Shown here: piece after piece, positions 1 through 11,187 of the stretch
How the letters are laid out: each line of letters starts with the position of its first letter
How positions within the stretch are numbered: the first letter of the stretch is position 1
Made by a program: the position numbers and the translations under genes
Source of the DNA: Rutstroemia sp. NJR-2017a BVV2
Lineage: Eukaryota; Ascomycota; Leotiomycetes; Helotiales; Rutstroemiaceae
Assembly: GCA_002946415.1 (NCBI GenBank)
Contig: NJPS01000043.1
Span: forward strand, 620,001 to 684,000
Direction: 5' to 3'
DNA: 64,000 nucleotides
Notes under the pieces: generated by a model
What the model saw: only the letters and a program-made list of their open reading frames with translations
Told to the model about the DNA's origin: nothing
The model's database searches: none

Positions 1-1263
1 CTTCCTTTTCTTTCCCCTTCCTACCTACCGTATTCATCTCTGCCCTCACCAAACTACATCATCCCATCCCATCACCACATCCCACATCCCACACCAACCC
101 CCACCCTAGCTCAGCCAGCCAGTAACGGAAAAAAAAAAAAAAAACATTAAAAAAAATACGCCCATCCTTTTCCCCGGGCATACATACACCTACCATTCTC
201 ACCATTTCACCATTTCCCCTTCAACCACACCCATTTCCTTCCTTCCTCAGTCAGCCCTGCATATATATGCATATGTACATGCATCTCGCATCTCCTTACC
301 AGTACCACACCACTCCATCCGCATCCATCCCACTCACCCCCCATCCCCACAAAATAAATTCCAATCCCACACTACCGTACCATCCAAACGCCAAAAAACA
401 CACCCTATGTGTCACTTACCCGAATGATGTGACACCCGCACGATCACGCCTTTTAGCACCCCAACCAAGCACACTGTAGGAAGGATATACACACATTTTA
501 CGAGACGGGAGGAATCATGTTGTTGTTCGCGTTTGCGTGGATGGGAAACTTTGGAAATGGGACATGGGATGAAAATATTTAAGGAGCAGAAAGAGAAAGA
601 GAAAATTGCTTCAGGATTGGGAATTGTGAGGGAGGATTTGGGGATTAACTTGTGATTTAGCTTGCTATAACTTATATACATACTATACACGAGAACGTAG
701 ATAATTACAGCAACATACATAGAGTAAATAATATCAACATTATAAATTATCATACATTCACCTCACCACCTCACTTCACACATCACAATACACATAACAC
801 ACAGCACAACACGTTCAAATCCAACACAAAATCCATACTGTACTGTACTGCACTACACTGCACGTAATAAACATAGGTATAAAGCGCCAATTCCCATGCC
901 CTTTCCCCATCGCCAAACCCAAACCCAAGTCCAACCTAACCATATTTCTCCATTTCCCGTTCCCATTCCCATTTCCATGCCCTTTAATGATGATAATGAT
1001 GAAGAATGCCGCCCTTTTCCCTTGCTCGCTCGCTGGCACATTCCCAAGACAGAGAGATAGACACACCTATCCAAACCAACCGAGAAAGGTAGGTTTGGTA
1101 TGGGTATGGGTATGGGTATGCAACAAAACAAATCTTTCCACCCGCTCCGAAACGATGACAAGATAAAAAAGTACACTTTTCCCTTCCCCTGCACACACAC
1201 ATACGCTCTTGCTAATTGATCATTAATCATTAATCTTCCCCTTCTCCCTTACTCGCATTCCCT
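1..1263. other. Gene-free region downstream of the cyclin gene
   Basis: No convincing coding region is seen on either strand. The first 480 bases are strongly C/A/T biased with an A tract near 129-143. Short ORFs here have low-complexity composition. A hexanucleotide run of the type TATGGG occurs near 1099-1120. Part of it is probably the 3' untranslated region of the minus-strand cyclin gene that ends at 1264. Confidence 0.5.
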
Positions 1264-2345
1264 TTAATACGCATACCCGAATGCCATACTCCCAACGAGT
1301 GGATCCACATACAGCGGGAACTGTTCCTTCTCCCCCTCCCCATCTGCGTCATCATGATAGCCCCCCTCCCCTCTAAACGCCATCTTTGTCTTCCTCGAAA
1401 GCGTCGCCGTGCCCCCAATCATCTCAGGAGCGCCCAGATTCTCAATCATCGGTGTCTCCACCGGCGTCGGTTGTTGCAGCCCCATACAAGCCTGCCCAAA
1501 ACCCAGTCTCTGTTCTTTCATGTCCCATTCGTAATCCATCCCCATGCCCATGCACATACTCGTAGACGAAGCCGCAGGCGAGGAAGCAACATACTGTTTC
1601 CTCGCCCTCTCCATATCCATCTTCGCCTCCTGTATAATCGCGTCCTCCCACAGCGGGAGTAACCTGTAACCCAAATTCTCCATCACGCATCTCTGAGTGT
1701 AATTAATCTGATCGCAAGACCATGCTCCCTGTCCCCATTTCGCAGCGTAGTAGCGAGTGGACGCCGAATCGTCGTCGAGGAATTTCTTCGCCAGGATCAG
1801 CGCAGCTAGCACGATAATTTCCGGGTGCGTGGAGTCGATGTGTGGAGCTTGGTAGAAGGGAATGGGCGACTCGAGCGGGAAGGAGTGCCGCCAGTGGCGC
1901 GCGAAGCGGGAGTTCAGCGAGTCGAGGATGCAGACGGCGAGGGCGAGGATTTCGATTGGAAGGTCGGCTCGGCTGAGGATGGAGTGGACGAGCTGAATAG
2001 ATGGTTCGGTGAGGGATGTGGAGGAGGGAATGAGATTTGTGAGGTGGATGGCTGGACCTGATGTTATGCATGCTGTGATTAGCCTGAGTGCGAATGGACG
2101 GATGGAGAAGGTTACACACCTAGGAGCTCGGGGTCTAGGATCTCGTCTGAGCTGAAAAGGGAAACGGGGGATTGCTCGGCGGTGATGTCGTGCGAGTGTG
2201 AGGATAATGGCGGGGTAGGTAGATTGGATAGCGGTACGTAAGTCTGTTCGAAGAAATCGGAATCGAACGACTCGACGGAGGAAATGCTCGAGGATCGCTT
2301 GCGTGAAGCCATGGACATTGGTGAAGGCATGGTTGTTGAATTCAT
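1264..2345 (-). CDS. Pho85-type cyclin (PCL1/2-like G1/S cyclin)
   Basis: This encodes a 339-residue cyclin predicted to activate a Pho85-type cyclin-dependent kinase in the nucleus or cytoplasm. Exons are 2120-2345 and 1264-2057. The intron (2058-2119) begins GTGTGTAA and ends CATCAG, and joining restores the frame across a Gly codon. The N-terminal 70 residues are Ser/Pro-rich. The cyclin box follows (roughly 80-220), with the helix containing AVCILDSLNSRF, the LAALILAKKFLDD helix, and the WGQGAWSCDQINYTQRCVMENLGY block typical of fungal PCL cyclins in two pieces. The C-terminus is low complexity and Met/Gly-rich. The ATG at 2343-2345 starts MNSTTMPSP; an upstream in-frame Met would add an implausible hydrophobic stretch. 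The exact PCL subclass is inferred. Confidence 0.85.
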
Positions 2346-5300
2346 GATGTTCGTAGGAGATATCGTAACGAGGGGCTGGTAAAAAATCGAGAGCGCGGCA
2401 TGTAAGATTATTCGAGGAATGAAAGGTATCAAGACTAGCAAGCAAATCGCAGCACTCAATGAAATGAATCAATCAATCGAAGTGCGGTCCAACGAGGGTT
2501 CAGGCTCTTTTTATGAATGATGTCCCTTCTCCGCCAAGATCAAGCCACTTTCAACCAACCCAATGTTCACGATCCGACTTCGACCTAATTCTCCTCCTTT
2601 TCGACGGAGCTTCTTCCTTCAATGAAACCGAATTTCAATAGGCGGTGATGATTCGATATTATAGCCTTGCAGATAGATGAACGAGTGAATGCAAGTCTAG
2701 ACCAACACAGTGCACACACACACTCTGTCACACACTCACACACTCACACTGAGGTAGAACAGACGCAGAGCAGAGGCGAGACACGGGATGGATAATGAGA
2801 AAGATACAAGAGTGCCTGGTCTCTTACATGACCAACAAGCAAGACTATATAGCTAGGGAGGTAAAACAAAAAAACGAAAAGAAACGGAACGAATGCAGGC
2901 AAGGCCAGTTAAATATAGTAGGGTCTAGCGAACGTGTTGTTTTTATGGGGGGTATCGTAAAATCGTAAGGCCGTGTATGGATTTTATGAAGCGTGCAAAG
3001 GGAATATGGATAGAGATGGAGGCAGAGAGATGGGAAGCAGATGCGAGAATGGGGAGCTTTCATAAGTACGAGGAAGATCTAAAGCGGGAAATTGTGGGTC
3101 ACCGACTTGGTAGTACTTTAGTAGGTGAAGTTTTCGAATAAAATCCGTGCGGCGGAGCGGGCTATTCTTTGCGTTCTTGGCTTCAAAAGGGAGGGAGGGA
3201 GGGAAAGGCAGCAGAAATGGGAAATTGACCTCATCCGTCAAGTTTGGTCCTTTGACATAAATTGGCTGTGCCGGGTTAAGTTAATGCTGGAAGGTTATGC
3301 TATGTCACCGCAACCAACGCAAAACCGAGGGATCAGCAAACGGGGTAGGTCGCAGCCGAGAGGGGAGATATTCAATTTGTAGGATAGCAAATGATGTGAT
3401 GCACCGGGATGCGGCGCTGATTTCCATCATGGAACAATCTATTTCTACCCGGGATATACTGGTCGATGATGGAATTCCCTCTCGGCGTCCCTCATCTTTA
3501 CCGCGTTTACACTACAGTCAATCATAGTATAGTACGGTTATGGACCAATTGCCCGACTTCCGCATCCCATATCCAAGGTGTCAAGGTCCTGTCGTAGCTG
3601 CGCGGCGAACAAGTCCAGTGTCGTACGAGCAAAACTCACCGTTTCATGCACGCCCGTGTCGTGTGCACACTGCACAACTCGACTCCAGAAAACAGGGGTC
3701 CCAATCGGATCGGAAACAGCACCAACCCACCCACCGACCGCGTACGAGCTGCTATACGAGGAAATGTGGTTTTGTGAATCTATTTCCGCCTTATACAAGT
3801 ACACTACAGTTCCATGTCTATACTAAGAATTTCTCACTCGTTTTCATCCTCATTCTCATCCTCAGAAGAAACCCCTCTACAATTGTACTTTGTAGTAAGG
3901 TGCCTACCTACCTCCATGCAGCAAACCTGTTTCCACCACCCACCCCCGAGCCCCCCGAGCCCCCCTAGCCAGGAACAGGAAACCGTCCCAAGATCGCATC
4001 GCCAGATCAGCACCACCAACCAAACAAATGAGGAGAACCCTGAACCATCCATTCCGTGCCATTGGTGCGAACGAAACCCTCCAGTGCGTTCCCAGTCCGC
4101 CAACCAGTCCGCTTCTGCACAGCCACTTAGGCCCAAGAGCAGAAAAAAAAGGGTCGAGTGTGCAATCTTGAAGAAACTTTCTCGTCCCGTCTTGAGCGTA
4201 CAGTAGCACGTGTTGGAGTTCTTCTTCTGGCTTGAGATGAGATGAGATGAGATGGGATGGGATGGAATTGACAAAACTCTGAATGAATGAATGAATGAAT
4301 GAATGCATGGCTGCTACTTGCTATTCGTCTGTTCTTCGTACATACAGAACATACTGTGAGTAAAGATCAGGTGAATAGGTAGCTGACCGTTATAGAATAC
4401 TACAATACCTCAGCTTCTTTCACCTATATCAACTCCATACAATTACAATTATGCATTACATTAACCTTACATCTAACTTTATCCATCCATCCATCTCTCT
4501 TTCTACGAAGTTTATCCATCCATCTCCAAAATCCTATCGTACCGTTCATAAAACACCTACACACACACAAATCCCAAGGCCTCTCTTCGGACCTTCCTCT
4601 CCCAAACTCCGCCTATCTATCCAACAAGCACGACCAAGGCTCGGCCACTAACAGGAAAAAGTTGGATCCACAAGTGGAGCTTCCCTAAACCCATTATCAA
4701 TGCCGTATCATCCATTTATTCCCAATCACATAACTCGGTCACCTCGGTCAAGAAGCGCTCGCTCGGGAGGTGACAATCGAGCGTCTTTCATGCATGAAGT
4801 ACCACAGCAGTTTGTTGACAGTAAACTTAATGACCCTGGATGCATATGTAGGTAGTAAGAAAGGTAAGGTTTGGTATATGAACGGTCTACTCTGTATCTA
4901 CGTACAGCACCTTTCTTATACGAGGGAGGGGAGGTACTCTATCTCGCAGACCGACACGACCTACGTACCTTCGTACAGTTGAATGATAGATACGGTGTCA
5001 CCACTGCCCTGCCCTGCCCTGTCCTGTCCTGTCCTGCCCAGCGCAGTGCCAGTCATACAAACATGCATACGTACAAACGTCTGACCCGAGCACAACACAA
5101 TCTCCATGCATCCATGCATCCATCATCCACCCTCTCATCAGCCCAGCTAATCATCCATCCATCCATCCATCTACCGCGCGTACAGCGGCGACAGTTCCAT
5201 ACAACCGCCGTAGCGCACCACCAAGAACTGATCATCGGGCGTCCCCGGCGGTGGGATGAGATGCTTAGCCGCAGCTCCAGTACCTCTCCACCCAAGCCAA

Positions 5301-5664
5301 GCTCCGCCAATAATTGGAGGGGCGGAGCGGGTCCCTTGGAATATTGATTGGATTTTGAATCCCCAATGCGTACGAAGTACTCTTCGATGGATACGGTGCT
5401 AGCCGGATCGGAATAATGTGTCTTGCTTGGATCTTAGGTTATCAATACGATGACTTTTGCTGAAAAATTCGAATCGTGTGTTTTGTTTACCGCGAGACAG
5501 TGCCGCATCAGGTCGTGTCTGTTTTATTTATATTTTGCCAATTCTGGATACGGTACTGCGGTAGTCTTGGAGACCATTGGAGGACTGGTTGCCATTTTTA
5601 GACAATTGCGTGTGGTGTTTTTACGATAATTATTTTGGGTATTATTTTTTCTTTGTTGCATCGC
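2346..5664. other. Long intergenic region with microsatellites
   Basis: About 3.3 kb lies between the cyclin start and the phospholipase stop with no gene I can support. It contains CA/CT-rich tracts (2705-2750), AT/GA pentamers (4226-4262), GAAT tetramers (4281-4304), CCTGT-type pentamers (5005-5040) and CCAT tetramers (near 5100-5170). PCL cyclin genes often have long leaders, so part may be cyclin promoter and 5' UTR. That is inference. Confidence 0.45.
4281..4304. repeat. GAAT tetranucleotide microsatellite
   Basis: Six tandem copies of a GAAT unit are visible directly, next to degenerate GATGA/GATGG pentamers at 4226-4262. These are simple repeats in intergenic DNA. Confidence 0.9.
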
Positions 5665-8247
5665 TCAAGTGAGATGGAAGTGATCGCCCTCCCCCTTCTT
5701 CCCCACGATACCCAACCTCACCTTCCTCCGATACCTCTGTTCCTTCTCCATCGCCTCTCTCTCCTCCCGCATCCTCTTCTTCCTCTCATACACCGCTCTC
5801 ACCGTGCCGCGGACCTGCTCTCGGCCCTCGTCGAAATTCGCTCTTGCGAGTTTAACCACGTTATCGATATCGTCCGGGGTATATACGAAATTCCACGTGC
5901 TCATGTAGTCGTTGATAGCAGGATCTACACCTTCCACCTTGGGGTTGCTCAGGAACGGGAGATACACCACTGCAATACCCGCATCCGGCTCCATCAGCTG
6001 CCAGTCCTCCTTCACCGCCTTGGACGGCGGTGGTTCGCTGTCGGTGGCGCTGGTGCGTTCTTCCGTCGTGCCAACCCACACCGTGCAGTAGCCTAGGTCG
6101 CCGCTATCTTCCGGGTCGTTGCTATTCGATGCTTTGCCATTGGACTGCAGGACCTCGTCGAGGTGCTCCGCCTGTTCGGCTTTGGCATCTTCGATCTTGG
6201 CTTCTGCCTCGGCTGCAGTGGCCGCTTGAGCTTCGTCGAGCTGGCCCACGGCTTTCTCGGCTGTGTCTATGTGCTTCGGCCAGCCTACACCGATGGGCCA
6301 GCCCTTGATGCCACGCTGGCGTGCGTATCCGTCTACGACGGAGAGCCAGTTGTCGGTTCGGACGTCGGCACTTGCGTCAAAGGCAATTAGAACATCGACA
6401 TCTCGGCCGGGACGTAGCAAGGGATAAATGGGCAGGTTATTGGACATCCCGGCATCCATTAATTGTAGGTGCTTACTCTTGTAAATGTTTTCCGGTGTCG
6501 TTTCGGGTAAGCGTCCTTCCATGCCATATGCAAAGTTGGGAATAGAGGCTGGTTCAATGGGATGGACTTTGCTAAGATCTTCGCTTCGACCTTCTATTAA
6601 ATCATCGATGCCACCAAGCCACGTTAGACCTCTCACTATAGGTCTAATTTCTCTATAATAATGGCTTAGTGTAGCACAGAAAGCGCTTCCGAAGATTCCA
6701 AAGAGGAGTGGTAAGCGAAGTTCCGGAGTTCGCAAACCCGTATCGTCTTCAGGAATATCCGTTCCACCTTCGAACTTCCTTCCAAGTGCCCAGGTGGGTA
6801 TACCAGCCCCGAATTCTTCACAGAACATTTCGTATGGGGTAATCTCAAACCATTGAAACCAGGCCTCTTTCTTCGCTTTCGTTTCGAGGGCCTCAGCTTC
6901 TTCCTCAGGGATAACCTCAGTGTCACTAATTTCGTCAAGAACTGGTATCTCATGACGAACAGCTGTGTATATCGGCATTGGGTTTCCACCGTCATTGATA
7001 TAGTTTCGTTGATTCGATATCTTCAGGTTGCGACTGTCTACACCGAGTTCACCTTTGGGTACAAGTAATCTTGCGGCCAATAATAGACCATAGACATCTA
7101 CCAAGCCAAGATCTGCGTCTGGATCTCCTTTTAGCTTTTCGACAAATCCGCTTAGGAGGAATTTGTTTGTAGGAGCAGAGTTCAGCGCGGACAGAGCCAC
7201 GGGAGGATAAGCAATGTGTATACCCAGTCGTGCCTTAAGATGATCAATCAGTCTGTCAAGACGACGCTCACTGATTGATGAGTTAAACAGAGCTTGTAAC
7301 CAGCAACTACCACTAACCCCAGCCGTGTAGGTAACACAATCAAAAAGACCAGCCTCGGCGGATGCTAGCATCGAACCAGCACCAGCAACGAGCGCTCGTA
7401 GTCCCCCACCAGAACCTACCATAGCAATGCACGGAACATCATCAGGGTGAACTTCATCTACAGGAATATCCAGGTATTTCGCAAGCGCAACCCTCGTTGT
7501 AGCTTTCCTCTTCCTCAGAAACTCCTTCTCTTCTTCACAGAGTTCGTCGGAGACCCGAACAGAAGCAGAGTATGCGATTTCGGGGTTGATATCACGATCA
7601 TGCGCCTCATTCCATATCTCTTCTGCCAATGAACCCGGTGCCATGTTTAATTCTCGTTGTAGTTTCTCAATGTAGCCGGGCAAAACCTTCGCCCATTCTG
7701 GCATTATAAAGTCTGTAACCTTTTCGGAAACGGCAGCCCATTGGGTATCGGTCATGATCGAGAAGTTGTTAAATTTCCCTATGAAGCTCCCCCATGCCGA
7801 ATCGTCTCCTGCTTGCGCATCTGCTTGAAAGGGCAGGGCCGATAACTCTTTGACATTCTCAGCTGCTAACCTCTCGGCTTCGGCTTCTGCTTCTGCTATT
7901 TTCTTCTCCGTTTGAGGTTTGCGCCGCGATCGGGTTGCAGGTAGTGGTTGGATGTAGTCGTTCTGGTAGAGGATGTAGAAAAGGCCCAGAACCATAATCG
8001 TGGAAGTCACCCCCACCAGCGGCCTCGAGATCGAAGACATTTTGGATGATTGCGCCTCTTTCTTTTTTCTAGCAGAGGAGAATATTTTCCGGCGTGTCTG
8101 CGATCTCGTTGTAAAAGATTTTATGCGCCGAGCAAGTGGTGTGGAAGAAGAGAAATTTTGACAAGGTGCTCGACACCCATGTTGAAAGGCGCTACATGGG
8201 AATTGTGAAGGCCGCCGTGCCCAACCAGGAATTTTTGCGCGCAACAT
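5665..8247 (-). CDS. cPLA2-type (patatin-like) phospholipase/lysophospholipase, probably mitochondrial
   Basis: An intronless 860-residue protein. The ATG at 8245-8247 is the first in-frame Met; the frame is open a little further upstream but without ATG. The N-terminus is Arg/Ser-rich and lacks acids (mitochondrial presequence-like), followed by a transmembrane segment at about 76-94. This pattern suggests an inner-membrane-anchored enzyme. The cPLA2 catalytic fold is shown by the oxyanion loop GSGGGLR (about 278-284), the nucleophile motif GVSGS (Ser about 312) and the catalytic Asp in MDAGMSNNLP (Asp598). A charged Glu/Lys/Ala segment precedes the domain, and the C-terminus is a basic/acidic coiled stretch. 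There is no C2 domain. The expected chemistry is acyl-ester hydrolysis of phospholipid or lysophospholipid. The family is confident; substrate and compartment are inferred. Confidence 0.88.
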   Translation of the reverse strand: MLRAKIPGWARRPSQFPCSAFQHGCRAPCQNFSSSTPLARRIKSFTTRSQTRRKIFSSARKKKEAQSSKMSSISRPLVGVTSTIMVLGLFYILYQNDYIQPLPATRSRRKPQTEKKIAEAEAEAERLAAENVKELSALPFQADAQAGDDSAWGSFIGKFNNFSIMTDTQWAAVSEKVTDFIMPEWAKVLPGYIEKLQRELNMAPGSLAEEIWNEAHDRDINPEIAYSASVRVSDELCEEEKEFLRKRKATTRVALAKYLDIPVDEVHPDDVPCIAMVGSGGGLRALVAGAGSMLASAEAGLFDCVTYTAGVSGSCWLQALFNSSISERRLDRLIDHLKARLGIHIAYPPVALSALNSAPTNKFLLSGFVEKLKGDPDADLGLVDVYGLLLAARLLVPKGELGVDSRNLKISNQRNYINDGGNPMPIYTAVRHEIPVLDEISDTEVIPEEEAEALETKAKKEAWFQWFEITPYEMFCEEFGAGIPTWALGRKFEGGTDIPEDDTGLRTPELRLPLLFGIFGSAFCATLSHYYREIRPIVRGLTWLGGIDDLIEGRSEDLSKVHPIEPASIPNFAYGMEGRLPETTPENIYKSKHLQLMDAGMSNNLPIYPLLRPGRDVDVLIAFDASADVRTDNWLSVVDGYARQRGIKGWPIGVGWPKHIDTAEKAVGQLDEAQAATAAEAEAKIEDAKAEQAEHLDEVLQSNGKASNSNDPEDSGDLGYCTVWVGTTEERTSATDSEPPPSKAVKEDWQLMEPDAGIAVVYLPFLSNPKVEGVDPAINDYMSTWNFVYTPDDIDNVVKLARANFDEGREQVRGTVRAVYERKKRMREEREAMEKEQRYRRKVRLGIVGKKGEGDHFHLT

Positions 8248-9085
8248 GAGGGACCGAGAAAAGGAAATTGGCTGGGAACGAAAGCGTGCGAGCAAATCAT
8301 ATGAGCATGGATCAATGGATGATGAAGATGCGCATGGTGGAGTAGAGAGAAAAGCCGACCGAAGTGGGCATCAGGGAAAGAAGAACAATGGGAAGAGCAA
8401 GTAAGAACGGAAAATTTTGGAAATGCGATATTATTTGCGATAAGTTCTCGCGAGTTCGGTGCAAAATGACATGAGAATGACATAAACGTTACCTTGGTTT
8501 TTTAGTGTGGCTGAACCTTTATCATAGAGCCACAATTCCTTGCTTGGTGGCTTGAGAATGCGTGCGTATGATGACATGTGTACGTACGAATTGCACATGC
8601 AAGAAAGTTGTGGAAGAGGAGAGGGTGAAGATATATCCTCTTGACTTGTATTCTCCAGGAGAAGTTGAAGTTGAGACAACAATGCAAAGGAAGGAAGCTG
8701 CAGAAGACGATCCCGCACGGACGGGTTGCTGCTGAGCGAGCTGAGCTGAGTACACTACGTAACTGGTAGTTAGTTGGTCCTGGGCAGAAAATGGCAATGG
8801 CGATTTAGATCTGTATTTGCCATCTTGAGGCTCGAGCAGCTGCAGTACCGATACTGTACTCGCCAATTCCGTACTTTTGAGTCAACAGCAAACACACAAG
8901 AAATGCTCCCCCAAAAATCAGGATATACTTTCCTCTCTTTCTTTCTTAAACTACAAAGTAGAATTCCCCCGGCGCATCAAGCAATTCCCGTGCTCCTTTC
9001 ATGAGGGCTCGTATTTCTCCACAAATCGACTAAATCTGAAACGGCTTAGTGTAGGCCCCCACGGATAAACGATTACAGGAACGCC
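8248..9085. promoter_or_regulatory. Divergent intergenic region, phospholipase / EXO70
   Basis: About 840 bases separate the minus-strand phospholipase start and the plus-strand EXO70 start. No coding sequence is supported. It must contain both promoters. No clear TATA box or repeat was recognised. Confidence 0.4.
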
Positions 9086-11187
9086 ATGTACACCACCTCT
9101 GATTATGGGTCCCTACCCGTCGTGCCTGTCGTACCTGTAGGAAGAAGTGCTTGGTCCCTCGCATCTTCGAAAATGGCCGTCGGCTTGGGCTCCAGACAAG
9201 CCGATGAAGAAGCTCGAGCAGAGGTCGACGTGCTGAAGTCGCGCCTGGAAAAGACGAGTCAATTGACGAAGAAGATCCAGGCTTCGCTCGGCAGATTGGA
9301 TGCTACCGGAAAAGGGGTCCAGGAAGCTATCGGTCCTATCTATGGAAACACTCAAAAGCTGCAGATTTTGGGACAGAGTAGGTCTTTGGCGCAGGATTCG
9401 CGCATTTGCAGGCTTTACTGACGGCATTGGCAGATATTGATGGGATGATCGCGGCGATTGATCGCATTCGGCAGCCGTCAGACATTAAGAGCAATGAGGA
9501 GGATATCATTAGGAAGGGGTATGTTGCAAACCACAGACACCGAAGTACCACTCAACTAACAATCAATAGCCCCGAGCAGGCCGGATTGTCAGCCTTCTTG
9601 AGCTCGGTGAAGCGCGTCAACAAAGCTCTGGCGGATATGAAACGGACGAACCTACGATCAAATCAACAAGCTATGGTGGAATTGAGCAAGTTGTCGAAGT
9701 CGGGGAATACCCAATTGGAGTCGCATTTCCAAAATCTCTTGCAGGAAGACTCACAGCCACTGGAACCTTTACACTACATTACCAAGAACCAACCGTTCCC
9801 TCTCCTGTCGCAGGACAAAACTACAAGACTCGGCCTCATTACGAATTACATAGGATCGGTTGTTCGTCAGTCAGGGTTCGTGCAGGAATCGCCGGTTATG
9901 CAATCATATGCAAGTGTTCGAGGACCATTCTTAAAGACCACTTTACAAAATTTGGCATCCGCTTCGATGAATACTGCAAAGAAGAAGACTCCGGATGCTA
10001 TATACCGGCAGGGAACTAACGGAATTGGAACCTATGCGATGGGAATGGAGGGCGCATTTTTGGCGGAATACGATAACATCTGCGCACTTTTCACCCGTGA
10101 CGAATGGGGCAAGGTTTTCAACCTGACCTGTCAGTCAGCAATCGCGGAGTTGACCAGAACACTTCGAGAGCTGAATATACATATCAAGTCGAACCTGCCT
10201 ACTGATTGCTACCTCGCTTACGAAATTATTGAAATCGTTTCCAACCTTTCCTCAAATATAGAAAGCAGGACTGGCGAGCTGAAACCATCATTTGCAGCAG
10301 CACTGAAGCCAATCAGAGAGACTGGCAAATCTTCATTGGCTGAACTCCTCGAGGACACTCGAAAGAAGATAAATCTACTACCAACCCTACCTCAGGATGC
10401 ATCCGCTGTACCAATTACAACCGAGACCATGACTCGACTACAAACCATGGTAGACTTCCTACGACCAATATCCAGCATCATGATATCAATAGGCGACGGA
10501 GGCTGGAAATCTACCGACGCCACACGCGGTTCCACCGACCAAATCCCCAGTCTCAACTCCTTCGATGTCAACGCAGACGGCAAGCAAATCTTCGCCCACT
10601 ACTGCATCGACACCGTCGAAACCCTTCTCACCTCACTCGAACAAAAAGCCAAGCCCATGCTGAAAGGCGGCAAATCAGCCCTTGGAGTCTTCATCGCCAA
10701 CAACGCCGTCATCGTCGACCGTATGATCGATAGCTCTGATCTGCGTCCCCTCCTCGCCTCCCGCATCACCGATATCGAAAAATGGGTTAAAACAGGCGCC
10801 ACCCTCTATGCATCCGCATGGCGCGAACCTTCTGGCTACCTCCTCGACGTACAGTACACGAACAGAGGAAACCAACGGCCGCCGTCTCAGTCCGGGAATA
10901 CGATAGATTCAGCGGCTATCGTCAAGGCATTGACTAGCAAAGATAAAGACGCCATCAAAGAGAAATTCCGCTCGTTCAATACCAGTTTTGAAGATCTAGT
11001 CGCGCGACACAAGAGCTTGTACATGGAGAAGGAAGTCAGGGAGCTGTTGGCGAGACAGGTGCAGCAGCTGATAGAGCCGCTTTACGGGAGATTCTGGGAT
11101 CGTTATCATGAGGTTGATAAGGGGAAGGGGAAGTATGTTAAGTATGATAAGGTGAGTATTTCGGCTGTGTTTGGTGCACTGGCTTGA
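9086..11187 (+). CDS. EXO70: Exocyst complex subunit Exo70
   Basis: A 664-residue exocyst subunit, which tethers secretory vesicles at the plasma membrane through phosphoinositide and Rho-GTPase contacts. Exons are 9086-9377, 9434-9518 and 9570-11187. Introns 9378-9433 and 9519-9569 have GT..AG ends, and the second has a CTAAC branch site. Joining gives LQILGQNIDGM and IIRKGPEQAG, matching the conserved Exo70 N-terminal helices. The C-terminal half carries the helical-bundle Exo70 domain, ending in the conserved basic tail [13 protein letters not shown] in that tail could be a donor, but reading through gives the family-typical C-terminus. Length is normal for filamentous fungi. Confidence 0.92.

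Noticed and set aside
1099..1120. TATGGG hexamers resembling telomere repeats
   Set aside because: Only three to four copies and the unit differs from the fungal TTAGGG repeat; an ordinary microsatellite.
1354..2119. Several ORFs overlapping the cyclin on both strands
   Set aside because: They are alternative-frame shadows of the cyclin coding region, which has the conserved cyclin box.
4226..5170. Possible CRISPR-like array
   Set aside because: The repeats are direct microsatellites without spacers, and the genome is eukaryotic.
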